Below are positions 34,456 through 45,152 of a stretch of 64,000 bases of DNA, one piece after another (the stretch's first letter is position 1; every line of letters begins with the position of its first letter). This DNA comes from Dipteronia dyeriana (taxonomy: Eukaryota; Streptophyta; Magnoliopsida; Sapindales; Sapindaceae), in contig CM065297.1 in assembly GCA_032871835.1 (NCBI GenBank), positions 24,871,598 through 24,935,597 on the forward strand, read 5' to 3'. A model generated the notes under the pieces. The model saw only the letters and a list, made by a program, of their open reading frames with translations, made no database searches and was not told the DNA's origin. A program made the position numbers and the translations under genes.

Positions 34456-35743
34456 GTTTGTAACTACAACCAGCATGCTATTTCTAATTCGTTTGTTGCA
34501 TTGTGGATGCACCGATATTTTAACAATAAGTAATGATTAACACTCAGAAAATGTAGATACGTACCCGTGTTCCCATTTATTTGTAAGTTATAAGTACTTG
34601 CATCCTTTCATTGTGAATTGTCAATACCCACAAATGATAACATATCTCTAATAATGTTGTTTCTTAAACCTATAACTGATGACTTCTTAAACATAAGATG
34701 ATAAATTGCTAATGGTAATGGGTTATGGGTGAAATTCACCGGAAAGACAAACGATCATTGTAAGTCACAAGTCTGAGACTCTGAGCCGGGTTGAAATGGG
34801 AACTGCACTGTCGGCTTTCTCTCTTTTATGTCTTGGATTTGTATTTGACTATGGTTATTTATGGATTTCTAGTTAGCTAAGAGAAAAAGATAAAAGCTTT
34901 ATTTCATTTCATTATATAAGTTCATATTTGACACCTAGGATTGACTTGATCCTTATCCCATATTTGGTGATGTTATGGAATGAGATTCTTAGTCCTAAAA
35001 GAAAAATAGTCTCATATTTATGGGATTAAATAAATCTACCTCCGATGCCATCTCTATTTTTTCCAGAACTATTTTACATATGGTTCCCACCATGTATTTA
35101 ATTTCCCATTTACTTCATATTTAATTATTCTATGTTTTATCTTAGTTTCTATAGCTATTTGGTGACCATTTTAGGCACACACAAAAAATACCTTCTAACG
35201 TGTTGTTGATATATTTAAAATTATCCAATCCTATATTTCAACAAACAAAACATAATATTAATTCAATTCAGTCACATATTTTTTCAAACACAATATAGTA
35301 TTAATTTAGTTCAGTTCAATTCTATCTAATTTTAGTTTTATCTCAATCCAATCAAATCTCATAAAATAGGTCAATTCAATCTCGTACACCAAACGGGACC
35401 TAATAGTATAATCTTTTAAGCTTAATTAAAACAGCTCCTCCTCAGTCAGTCCTCTTGTAACTAGGAAGCAAATCACTATTTCCAATGAAAAGTAGAGAGA
35501 TCGAAAAACTGCAGGTAATTACCTCTCTTGATGTTAATTGAATATAATAATGATGAATAATAATGAATGAATGGATTAGGTTTCTCTCTTCACCTCATAT
35601 TTTTTTTATCTTTTTAAAATATGCGATTGGATATAGATAACGGATTAGGATTCTCTCATCACCTCATAATTTTCTATTTTTCTTACCTTTTTTAAATATA
35701 TGATCGGTCAGCGATAGCTTATAAATGAAAAACAATCAATTAT
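34456..35743. other. Non-genic DNA, possible MITE at 34925-35410
   Basis: No gene is supported. The right edge near 35385-35410, inverted, reads GGTCCCGTTTGGTGTACG, which is typical of plant MITE ends. A left counterpart near 34925 is only weakly similar. Confidence 0.35.
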
Positions 35744-35748
35744 GTCTT

Positions 35749-36960
35749 TGTTAGTGATATAGGTCAGAGTGAAAGAAATACAAAGGCTTAGGTAGTTGTG
35801 CCTAACAACTCAATTAAAGGTGCTGGTGTTGGGTGTGCAACCAAAGTCCCACATTGGCTAGATATGGGGATGATTTTAGGTATATAAGTATGGAAATAAT
35901 CTCCATTGATATTAGACCTTTTGGGTAAAGACCCAAGAGCAAATCCGTGCGGGCTTGGCTCAAAGCGGACAATATCATACCAATATGAAGAATGTGAGTT
36001 TCGTACTTCTAACAAGTGGTATCAGAGCCGTGCCACAGACTTGGCCGAGTCGTAGCCGAACCAAGCCAGGAGATGGTGGGCCCCAGGTAGCTCGCGATGG
36101 GTCAGTGATGTTAGCTCTCGAGGCAGGAGATGCTCCAGATCTTTACATAAGACGTGTGCTCCGGCGCAGTGGAGAGGAGTAACCTCGATAGAGTGGTGCC
36201 CCTAACATTGACGGATGAATGATCGCTTGATGGGAGGTCCAGACCGTGAAGATAATGATGGTTCTTCGTTCGAGGGGAGGATTGCTGGGTGTGCAACCAA
36301 AGTCCCACATTGGCTAGACATGAGGATGATGGAGGATTGTTGGGTGTGCAACCAAAGTCCCACATTGGCTAGACATGGGGATGATCTTGGGTATATAAGT
36401 ATGGAAATAATCTCCATTGATATGAGGCCTTTTGGGTAAAGACCAAGAGCAAATCCGTACGGGCTTGGCCCAAAGCGGACAATATCATACCAATGTGGAG
36501 AATGTGAGTTTTGTACTTCTAACAGTTGGTACTCAGACTCAAATAGTTGAGGAAAACAAAGTAGTTAGTACAACTTGATGCACATTATTAGCTACGGTGG
36601 AGCATCAATCGAGACCGTGTGTTACAACTGTATCAAGATTAGCATCACAAAGTAGAAGACCAGCTGAGGTGTTCAGATAACAAGAGGTGCCAATAGTTGT
36701 TTATGTAACTAATTTGGCCGAGGTGGCAAAACTATTGGCTCTCCGCAATTTTAGGAAAAGTAGGTAAATTGCTAAAATCACTTTTTCTTGATTTGTATGT
36801 GTATATAAAAGGTTCCTGCAACTGTCATTATCAATTAATGAAAGCAAAAAGTATTCTACCTCCATTGTTGTTTTCTCTCCAAGCTTGAAGTTTTCATTCA
36901 AGCTTTTTCACAAACAGTTTACGTTCTTTGTCAAATAATTTCTTCTAGTCAATCTTTTGA
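35749..36960 (+). repeat. Copia-2 5' LTR, carrying a TRIM
   Basis: It matches the 3' LTR (41478-41969) on both sides of the TRIM: 35749-35815 and 36535-36960. It contains GTGTATATAAAAGG near 36790, a TATA-like promoter motif also present in the 3' LTR near 41812. Confidence 0.9.
35827..36524 (+). mobile_element. TRIM (miniature LTR retrotransposon) in copia-2 LTR
   Basis: Terminal repeats of 188 bp (35827-36014) and 187 bp (36338-36524) start TGTTGGGTGT and end CTTCTAACA; by eye about 11 positions differ. A PBS, TGGTATCAGAGC, is at 36017-36028. A GAGGGGAGGAT purine tract precedes the right repeat. Flanks GCTGG and GTTGG agree at 4 of 5 bases. The internal part is about 270 bp and has no coding capacity. 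The first 55 bp of the right repeat plus tract are duplicated at 36283-36337. As a TRIM it would depend on enzymes from other elements. Confidence 0.9.
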
Positions 36961-36972
36961 TGGTATCAGAGC
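36961..36972 (+). other. Copia-2 primer-binding site
   Basis: TGGTATCAGAGC, complementary to the 3' end of initiator tRNA-Met, begins immediately after the 5' LTR. Confidence 0.92.
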
Positions 36973-37016
36973 TCTTTTGACTAGCGTCCAAGACATTCAG
37001 TTCATTTTCAACACCT

Positions 37017-38462
37017 GTGTACACATATAACATTTCTTCTTCGTCTTTTCTAGTAATAGATTCACCATCAATTGTGAAGTCTCTGAACTATAACATGCCA
37101 GTCAAGTTGAATAGAGATAACTACGTCTACTGGAAGGTGTTTATGCTTCCAGCGAACAGAGCTCTTGAGCTTGAGGAGTTCATTAATGGAGAAAAACCTT
37201 GTCTAGAAAAGTATACTGAAGTTGTTAACTCGGTTACATCTGAGAAAGAGTTAGTTCTTAGTAGAGATTATCTAGTTTGGAAAAGACTGGATCAGTATCT
37301 GTTAAGCTGGTTGCTTTCAACCGTGAGTGAAGGTTTAATCGGAGAAGTAACATCTTGTGCATCGTCTCTTGAAGTCTGGAGTACACTTGAGAAACATTTT
37401 TCTCAACAATCTTTAGCTAAGGTCTTGCAACTGCAACATCAACTCCAGAATGTCAAGAAAAAATCCTCTACCATAGCTGATTTTGTCTTGAAGGTCAAAA
37501 ATATGTGTGATGGACTCAGATCTGCAGGATAGTTGGTCACTGAGAGAGATATGTTGTTGAGTGTTCTACGTGGCCTTGGTCATGGCTTTGATCCAGTGGT
37601 AGTTTTGATTTCTTCTCAACAGAACACAATAACAGTTCATGAGGCTCAATACTTACTTATGATTCATGAGCAAAGGATCGAGCACTTGAACTCAACAACT
37701 CATATAGATGTATCTTCTCCTTCAGCTAACTATGTAGTGAACAACAGTGGTGGTAGGTCTAATGGTAGAGGAGGTATAAACAGTGGCAAAGGATCTGATG
37801 GAAGAGGAAGAAGAGGCAGAGTATGTCGTTGGAATGGGAACAATAATAAGGCTCCATGTCAGATTTGTGGAAGAGTAGATCATTCTGCACCAAGATGCTA
37901 TAATCGATTCGATCAAAATGTTCAAGGACCTAATACTAATGTTAAAGGAAGTAATCAGAATGAAATGCAAACTAGTACTCAAAATACTGGTATTCATGAT
38001 GGCACATCTCAAATTAACAACAATTTCGCTAACAACTTTCATCACTATAATCCTCAAGCCAATTATAATCAGACATTAGCCTACATTGCTTCACCAGAAA
38101 CGGTAGCAGATCCTTCTTGGTATGCTGACAATGGTGCTTCCAGCCACGTGACTTCTGATTTGGGTAACTTATATAGTTACACTAAATATTTTGGTAATGA
38201 AAAATTAGCTGTAGGTAGTGGTAAACAGCTAAACATATGCCATGTTGGAGATTTTAATTTTGTATCTCATACCAGACCGATAATGTCTTTATGCTTGAAA
38301 AATACCTTGCATGTGCCTCATATAGCAAAGAATCTATTGAGTATTTCAAAGTTTACTCTAGATAATAATGTTGTGGTTGAGTTTAATGATAAGTGTTGTG
38401 TGTTTAAGGACAAGGTTACCAAGAGAGTATTGCTCAAAGGAACCTTTAAAGATGGTTTGTAA
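37017..38462 (+). pseudogene. Copia-2 gag and protease, one in-frame amber stop
   Basis: One frame runs 37017-38462, interrupted only by TAG at 37530-37532 (LRSAG, stop, LVTERDML), which looks like a CAG to TAG change. Gag starts with copia-type NMPVKLNRDNYVYWK sequence; the likely functional start is an early methionine such as the MPVK one at 37097. A zinc knuckle CQICGRVDHSAPRC (C-x2-C-x4-H-x4-C) is at about 37858-37900. The protease site is YADNGASSHVT (about 38120-38153), followed by LHVPHIAKNLLSISKF. The frame ends just after the protease, where integrase would continue in the parent element. Confidence 0.9.
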
Positions 38463-38559
38463 CAGTTGTGCATTAATGGGAGTTCTTCAACACTGCTACC
38501 TGATCTTCAATCAGGCACTACTTCTGTTTTTCTTTCAAAATCTTTGGCTAATAAATGTA

Positions 38560-39640
38560 ATAAACAAGATTTTCAAAGTGAAAATCGAGTCTGTAATTAG
38601 TCTAAGAGCTTGTCTTGTGTCTTGTGATAGTTCATATAGTTTTGTTTGTACAAATTCTACAAGTGTTGTCAATAAATCAGCTAGTGATACTTTTGTGGCT
38701 GACACTGTGGATCTTATGCCTGTAAAAGCTAAGAGCATTGTCTCTCTATGGCATGATAAGCTTGGTCATCCCAATGCTAAAGTACTAAAACAAGTTTTGA
38801 AATGTTTGAAAATTACTTGTTCTGATAATATTATACAACAATGTGATTCTTGTAGGCTTGGAAAAATGCATCAACTTCCTTTTACTAAATCTAATATTAA
38901 AACTAAAGCTTCTCTTGAGCTTGTATATCCTGATATTTGGGGACCTGCACCCATGCTTTCTGTTGAAGGGTATAGGTATTATATAGTTTTTGTTGATTAC
39001 CATAGCAGGTATTCAAGGCTTTTTCCACTTTCACTTAATTATGAGGCTTTTAACACCTTTCTTGCCTTCAAAACTTAGGTTGAATTACAGTTTAATACTA
39101 AAATCAAGTCCTTTTCAAAGTGACATAGGCAAAGAGTTTCAAGTTTTTACACCTTATTTTAAGCAAGTAGGAATTATTCATAGGCTTTCTTGTGCTTATA
39201 CTCACCAGCAAAATGGATTGCCGAAAAGAAAGCACAGTCACATTTTTTAGACTGGTTCGACTCTACTTGCTCATCCCAATTTACCTCTGAAATTTTGGTC
39301 TGATGCATGTCTCACAACAACTGTTTTGATTAACAATCTTCCAACACCTATCTTACAAAACAAGTCTCATTTCGAGTGTCTATTTGGTAAACAGCCTAAC
39401 TACTTTTATTTTAAGGCTTTTGGGTGTGCCTGCTTCCCATATATAAGGCCTTATATTGCTTAAAAATTTAATTTTCACTCTAGCAAATGTGTTTTCATCG
39501 ATTATAGTCTTCAACATAAAGGCTATAAGTGTCTAAGTTCTTCTGGTAGAGTGTTTATTTCAAGGAATATCATTTTTCATGAATTTGACTTTCCTTATTT
39601 GGTTCTTTTTCCTTATTCTTCGTCAGATTTTTCAAAGTCA
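38560..39640 (+). pseudogene. Copia-2 integrase, frameshifted
   Basis: The HHCC zinc-binding domain (LWHDKLGHPNAKVLKQVL, CDSCRLGKMHQLPF) lies at about 38745-38890. The core start PDIWGPAPMLSVEGYRYY and the FVDYHSRYSRLFPL block run to 39078, where the frame stops. It resumes in another frame with FQSDIGKEF and CAYTHQQNGLPKRKH (to 39250). The C-terminal part has KSHFECLFGKQPNYFYFKAF and GRVFISRNIIFHE (about 39360-39590). At least one frameshift and several stops are present. Confidence 0.87.
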
Positions 39641-40775
39641 CGTGACACAGGTCCACCTTTGCTTTTGTCTCACCCTTCAAAGCTTACAATTTCTCAGTTC
39701 TCTTCTCTGGATCAGTCATCATCTCAAATTTCTCAATCTCCTGTAATGCCTAATCTAAATACCTCATCAGTCCTACCATCTGCACCTACTCATTCTAGTG
39801 TTGAAGTTGAGATTTGTCCTCCTATACAGCCTGTCTCGGGTCACCCTATGGTCACCAGGTCTAGAACATGCTCTTTTAAACCTAAAGTGTATTCTGCCTT
39901 GTGTGAATCTCCTTGTGTTGCATTTATTGCAACTGAACCTTCATCAGATAAGGCTGCTTTGAGTGATTCTCGATGGAAAAATGCCATGGTTGATGAGTAC
40001 AAGGCTTTAATGTAAAATAACACTTGGACTCTAGTGCCTCCTACAGATAATATCAACATTGTTGGCCATAAGTGGGTTTTTCGAATTAAATACAACCCAA
40101 ATGGGTCCATCTCTAAGTACAATGCTAGGCTTGTAGCAAAGGGGTTTCATCAAACTCCAGGTATTGATTTCATAGATACATTTAGTCTTGTTATCAAGTC
40201 TTCAACTATAAGGGTAGTGTTTACCTTAGCAATCACTTTTGGATGGGAAATACAACAAGTGAATGTGAATAATGCATTTTTGAGTGGATATTTGCAAGAG
40301 GTTGTCTTTATGGAGCAACCAGCTGGTTTCATTGACTCTACACACCCTTCATATGTCTGTAAATTGAACAAAACTTTATATGGTTTGAAACAAGCTCCTA
40401 GAGCTTGGTTTCATAAGCTGAAAGGTGCTTTACTAGATTTTGTGAATTCGTGCTCAGATTTTTCTCTCTTTATTAAGAGAAGTAATGGGAAAATTCTCTT
40501 CATGCTTGTATATGTAGATGATATTCTAGTTACTGGTAATGATCCTAAGCTCATACACTCGACTATAGCAGCTCTAAACTCCAAGTTTGCATTGAAAACT
40601 TTGGGACAGGTAAGCTACTTCCTAGGCTTTGAAGCCTTTAGAAACTCTACTGGTATTCATCTCACACAAACCAAGGATATTCATGATCTGTTTGGAAAGA
40701 CCAATATGTTGAATTCTAGGCCTAGTTCTACACCCATTTGTTATAGTGTCAAGTTGACAAAAGATTCAGGTTAAC
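39641..40775 (+). pseudogene. Copia-2 reverse transcriptase
   Basis: A linker rich in Ser/Pro (39641-39840) leads to MVTRSRTCSFKPKVY and WKNAMVDEYKALM, then a stop at 40013. It continues in phase with NTWTLVPP, VGHKWVFRIKYNPNG and ARLVAKGFHQTPGIDF. The first catalytic Asp is gone: VNVNNAFLSG replaces the usual DVNNAFL. The second site LVYVDDILVTGND is intact (about 40507-40545). KTLYGLKQAPRAW is also present. The frame ends at 40774. Confidence 0.9.
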
Positions 40776-41465
40776 CTTTTGTTGATCCAACACTATCGAA
40801 GCATGATTGGTGCACTTCAGTATCTTACCTACACGAGACCTGATATTGCCTTTGTTGTCAATAAGCTTAGCCAATATCTTGCCTTTCCTACTGATGTCCA
40901 TTAGCAAGCTTGTAAGAAAATACTGAGATATCTTAAAGGCACATCTGGTGTAGGTCTTCTGTTTCAACTAGCCTCCTCTATATATGTGGAAGCATTTATG
41001 GATGCTGATTGGGCTTCATGTTTGGATAATATATAGACGATCTACTAGTGGGTGTTGTGTGTTCTTGGGTCCTAACTTGATCACATGGTATTCTTGTAAG
41101 CAGAAGGTAGTGGCTCGATCAAGCTCTGAAGCTGAATATAGAGCCTTGTCTCAAGCTTCTATTAAAGTTCTTTGGTTAACATCTCGCTTTGATGAGATTG
41201 GTGTGTCTCTCACCGGTGTACCAATTGTATGGTGTGACAATACTAGAGCTGAGTCTCTAGCTCAGAACCCAGTTTTTCATTCAAGGATTAAACATATCGA
41301 AGTGGATATACATTCATTCGAGAGAAAATAGTCGCTGGTCAGCTTCAAGTTCAGTATGTTCCAACTGATCCTGCAAAAGGCCGATCTCCTAACCAAAGCT
41401 CTACCTGTGGCACAGTTTCCGTTCTTAAGAGGCAAACTAAACTTGGTTGTTTCACCTCAGTTTAT
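40776..41465 (+). pseudogene. Copia-2 RNase H, frameshifted
   Basis: After a frameshift near 40775, [19 protein letters not shown] linker sequence appears. RNase H spans about 41000-41420: STSGCCVFLGPNLITWYSCK, ARSSSEAEYRALSQA, WCDNTRAESLAQNPVFHSR and KHIEVDIH. A stop follows at 41331 and residual sequence runs to the polypurine tract at 41466-41477 (TTTTGAGGGGGCA). Confidence 0.88.
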
Positions 41466-41477
41466 TTTGAGGGGGCA

Positions 41478-41969
41478 TGTTAGTGATATAGGTTAGAGTG
41501 AAATAAATACAAAGTCTCAGGTAAATGTGCCTAACAACTCAACTACTCAAACTCAAATAGCTGAGCAAAATAGAGTTGTTAGTACAGCTGGATGCACATT
41601 ATTAGCTACGGTGGAGCATCAATCGAGACCGTGTATTACAATAGTATCAAGATTAGCATCACAAAGTAAAAGTCCAGCTGAGATGTTCAGATAACAGGAG
41701 GTGCCAATAGTTGTTTATGTAACTAATTTGGCTGAGGTGGTAAATCTATTGGCCCTCTGCAATTTTAGGAAAAGTAGGTAAATGGTTAAAAACACGTTTT
41801 TTTTTTGTATGTGTATATAAAAGGTTCATATAACAGTCATTATCAATTAATGAAAGTAAAAAGTAATTTACCTCTATTGTTGTTTTCTTTCAAAGGAAGT
41901 TTTCAGTCAAGCTTTTTCACGAACAGTTTATATTCTTTATCAAATAATTTTTTCTTGTCAATCTTTTGA
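41478..41969 (+). repeat. Copia-2 3' LTR
   Basis: A 492-bp LTR, TGTTAGTGATATAGG to CAATCTTTTGA, preceded by a purine tract and followed by GTCTT. It contains a TATATAAAAGG motif at about 41813 reading toward GRF, so it could in principle add a promoter upstream of that gene. Confidence 0.9.
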
Positions 41970-42226
41970 GTCTTAAACGTTTATTCATCGGTTATCAATA
42001 TCGTATAAATGAAAAAATCAATTATATTTTAAAAGTTTATTTATTACGACATTTACGTCTCATAAGATCAAGCTATTGAGGTGAAGATGAGGTTAGTTCC
42101 CAAATCTGAGTGAATAGGCTTCTCGCAACTGTCTTGTCTGGGTGTCTTTATCTCAAGTGGCCCAGACTTCTCCACTGGCCATAAACAAACTTTTCAGACC
42201 TTCATGTCAGAGTTCTCTATCAGGAG

Positions 42227-42232
42227 TATATA
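42227..42232 (+). promoter_or_regulatory. Possible TATA box of GRF
   Basis: TATATAG lies about 110 bp upstream of the GRF start codon and about 260 bp downstream of copia-2. A CA-rich, ORF-poor stretch between it and the ATG would be the 5' UTR. Position and sequence only; no transcript evidence. Confidence 0.4.
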
Positions 42233-42342
42233 GAAAAAAGAGAAGTTGCTGCAAAAGCTTGTAAGAAACTTTCCCTTCGACACACCACCAAACAAAGCTA
42301 CTATTAAACCCCAACCAAACCCGAAAAAGCAACCAAACTACA

Positions 42343-44440
42343 ATGGAATGGCATCTGAAGCAATGGAGAGAACACCACCATGAGTCAGAGCAACAACTCT
42401 CTGCTGCAAAGATATCAAAACTCTTCCTTGAACCCCATCAACAACAACGACAACAACAAGAGCCATCTGGGACTACTACTGGATCATCTGTTCTCCCTTT
42501 GTTTGTACATGAACCCACCAGCAGCAGCAGCAAAGTCAGCTCTTTGTCAGCATTTCAAGATTCAACCACCGGATCATTTCCTAGTAAGATTTTTCAACAC
42601 CCTTCTCCTTTTTTTATCATCTTCCATATATGATCTGTTATCTCTTTTTAAGTTGAAGAATGAGTTTTCAATCTCTTGTCTTGTGGTTTTGTCAGAGATG
42701 GGAAGTTACTTTAGTTTGAGTCAGTGGCAGGAACTTGAGTTACAGGCTCTGATCTACAGATACATTTTAGCTGGTGCTGTTGTTCCACCTGAACTCCTTC
42801 AACCAATCAAGAAGAGTCTTCTTCACTCTTCTCCGTATTTTGTTCACCGTTTTTCTCAATATCAGCCTCCTTGTGAGTTGTTTCTTGAATTTTGATCCTA
42901 CCATATGATTATATTCTTTCCATTAAAATATTAATTATTTTGTACTATGTGTCTATGTGTATGTGGTGACCGGTGAAATACTGAAACGATCCCATTTTTG
43001 GAATGCATGAGCGTGACATTTCTCTGTGTGACATAAATCCTTACAAACAATAATACTAGTTGTATACTAGTACTTGATGTTTTGCTTTAGCTCTAAGTTA
43101 CTGATCTGCCTTTCTTTTAAGTGAAGAGTACTAGATATTTCATGTTATGTTGATTATTTGTGAGAAACAAAATGTTGGATCAGTGTTGCAATCAACTGGG
43201 TATTGGGGGAGAGCTGCGATGGATCCGGAGCCGGGGCGGTGCCGGAGGACAGATGGCAAGAAATGGAGGTGTTCCAGAGACGTGGTCGCTGGCCACAAGT
43301 ATTGCGAGCGCCACATGCACCGTGGCCGCAATCGTTCAAGAAAGCCTGTGGAAATCCCCACACCAAACCCCACCACCACCGCCGCCGCTAGCAGCCCTAT
43401 TATTGGCGGCACCACCACAATCGGTGCTTCACCACTCGGGGTGATGGCTAATGGGACAATTTTTGGTCTTTCAGGGCCATCATCTTCCATTGACCTTCTT
43501 CACTTCAATCGAAGGTAACCTTAATTAATTTGCTCCTCTTGTAATTATAGGTTTTGATTTAATTAATAAAAAGAAAAAAGATGCATTCATATTTATGACT
43601 GACATTTCTCTTTAAATTGGCAAAAGAATGGTTTTGATATATTAATTAATTATATAGCCTTAATTGCTTTGACCAGATAGTAATAACTAATAAGATATGA
43701 GAGAGAGCAGGTGATATCGTTTAATTTGTTTGGACACTTTCTACTTTGATGTTAAATAAAGAAAGAAGGTTCAATTTTAGGGTGAGAGAGAGAGAGAGGG
43801 CCCTACTGGAACTGTGGAAGTCAGGCCACAACATGTCTCATATCTGGGGAATAGCCTTGGATTTTGTACAAACCGACCCCAACCACATCTTATGAAGATA
43901 TGATGCTTATGCTCTATCATTTCATGTTCTTTCTTTTTTGGTTGTTGATTTTTTTTTCTGTGTCACGTTGTTTTGTCGCCTTGTAGTTCTTCAGTGTCCG
44001 AAACTGATGATCACAAACACAAAGCCCTCTTTGAATCTCAAAATGAGATTAATAATAGGTCTGATGGTCACATCCTGAGGCATTTTTTTGATGACTGGCC
44101 ACGTTCACTTGAAGAGTCCAACAATGTTGCTACTAAAACAACAAGAAGCAATGCTACAACTTGCTTATCAATTTCAATGCCTGGAAATTCATCTGATGTA
44201 TCATTGAAACTGTCCACTGGAAATGGTGGAGAGGAACCTGGACACGGGGTCAGCCGCGGAAGAGAGGAGTCACTGCCACAGCTGAATTGGGCAACGGGGT
44301 GGACCTCGAATCAGGTGGCTTCCATGGGTGGACCGCTAGCAGAGGCTCTGCGATCCTCCACTTCCCATTCGTCGCCAACAAGTGTTTTGCATCAGTTGCC
44401 TCGCAGCTCTGCCTCCGGTACTAGCTATGTTAGTACCTGA
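42343..44440 (+). CDS. GRF: Growth-regulating factor (GRF) transcription factor
   Basis: A plant-specific nuclear transcription factor that promotes leaf and organ growth with GIF coactivators. Four exons are inferred: 42343-42583, 42696-42872, 43184-43514 and 43987-44440, all with GT-AG borders and matching phases, giving 400 residues. The start [11 protein letters not shown] matches the N-terminal form of the Arabidopsis GRF3/GRF4 group, from memory. The QLQ domain (about 85-122, [20 protein letters not shown]) binds GIF. The WRC domain (about 153-196) binds DNA and has Cys159, Cys169, Cys180 and His183 in perfect C-x9-C-x10-C-x2-H spacing, plus a basic HRGRNRSRK signal. C-terminal motifs are [32 protein letters not shown] and [10 protein letters not shown]. 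It is complete, without stops, and regulated by miR396 at 43333-43353. Confidence 0.95.
43333..43353 (+). promoter_or_regulatory. miR396 target site in GRF exon 3
   Basis: The 21 bases from CGTTCAAG to CTGTGGAA are the conserved GRF target of miR396, with the extra base that leaves a small bulge in the duplex. The site encodes RSRKPVE (residues 190-196) at the end of the WRC domain. It implies post-transcriptional repression in older tissue, as known for GRFs. Confidence 0.93.
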
Positions 44441-45140
44441 ATTTTCGGTTGATGTTTCTATAACTAAAAAATAAATTTGCAAAATTTCTTCAGTTTTTAA
44501 CATTCATAAACAGGAACTGTTGGAAAAACGCTTCTAATTGTGTCATTACAAGTTGCGTGTATTGGTTTTTGGTTTGTCTCGACTCATTTTAATGCATGAT
44601 TATTTTGCCATTTGTTTATTGATTACAGGTTTTAATTCAATGATATCTTTCTACATATAAAAATATCTGAAGTTTCTTATGCCATGTCATATTGTCATGC
44701 ATCTCATTTACGGAAATTACGTGAAGATTAGAATTTCCATAAGATAGAACTCTGCTATTTTGGTCAGGACAGATGGGTATTGTGAGAAGACTTGTTTTCA
44801 CGATTTCGATTTGATACCCTTCCGTCCATAGTGTAAAGAAAAATATTCGTTCTCTAGTCCCAAGAACAGAGGATGTCAGAAACCCTCACAAGCATGAAGC
44901 TTCGTTCATGCATTTTATCTCAAGCTTCTTGACAACTTTTAAGAGAATTTAGCATGCTTGCTATTTTACAGCAAACCTTATAATTACTTGTCGGAAATTG
45001 AGTTTCTTTTTCTTATCTTTTTGGGATAATAATAATAATAATATAAAAAAAACTATTTAATTAAAGGAAAGTAGTTAGTTTTTTTCTAATGGCTCTCAAA
45101 AGTGTCTCAAAACATTCAATTTGCCGCTACCGATGTATTC
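44441..45140 (+). other. GRF 3' flank
   Basis: This holds the 3' UTR and downstream DNA of GRF. AATAAA at about 44470 is a possible polyadenylation signal. A short palindrome GCATGAAGCTTCGTTCATGC lies at about 44893. No other gene is visible. Confidence 0.55.
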
Positions 45141-45152
45141 TTTTTTAAGTAG

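Larger units (their letters stand above)
35749..41969 (+). mobile_element. Copia-2: Ty1-copia retrotransposon, TSD GTCTT
   Basis: A full-length but inactive copia element: 5' LTR 35749-36960 (with a TRIM inside), PBS 36961, gag-pol about 37017-41420, polypurine tract, 3' LTR 41478-41969. GTCTT at 35744-35748 and 41970-41974 is the target duplication. The LTRs start TGTTAG but end TTTTGA rather than CA. Without the TRIM and its duplicated site the 5' LTR would be about 509 bp, against 492 bp for the 3' LTR. The 3' end lies about 370 bp upstream of the GRF start codon, in the same orientation. Confidence 0.92.

Noticed and set aside
35955..36439. Short ORFs near 36000-36400
   Set aside because: They lie in the TRIM terminal repeats and internal part, which is non-coding.
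42380..42895. 171-residue ORF overlapping GRF exons 1 and 2
   Set aside because: It reads GRF exon 1 out of frame and through intron 1; only its exon 2 portion is genuine. The GT-AG model gives the full QLQ-WRC protein.
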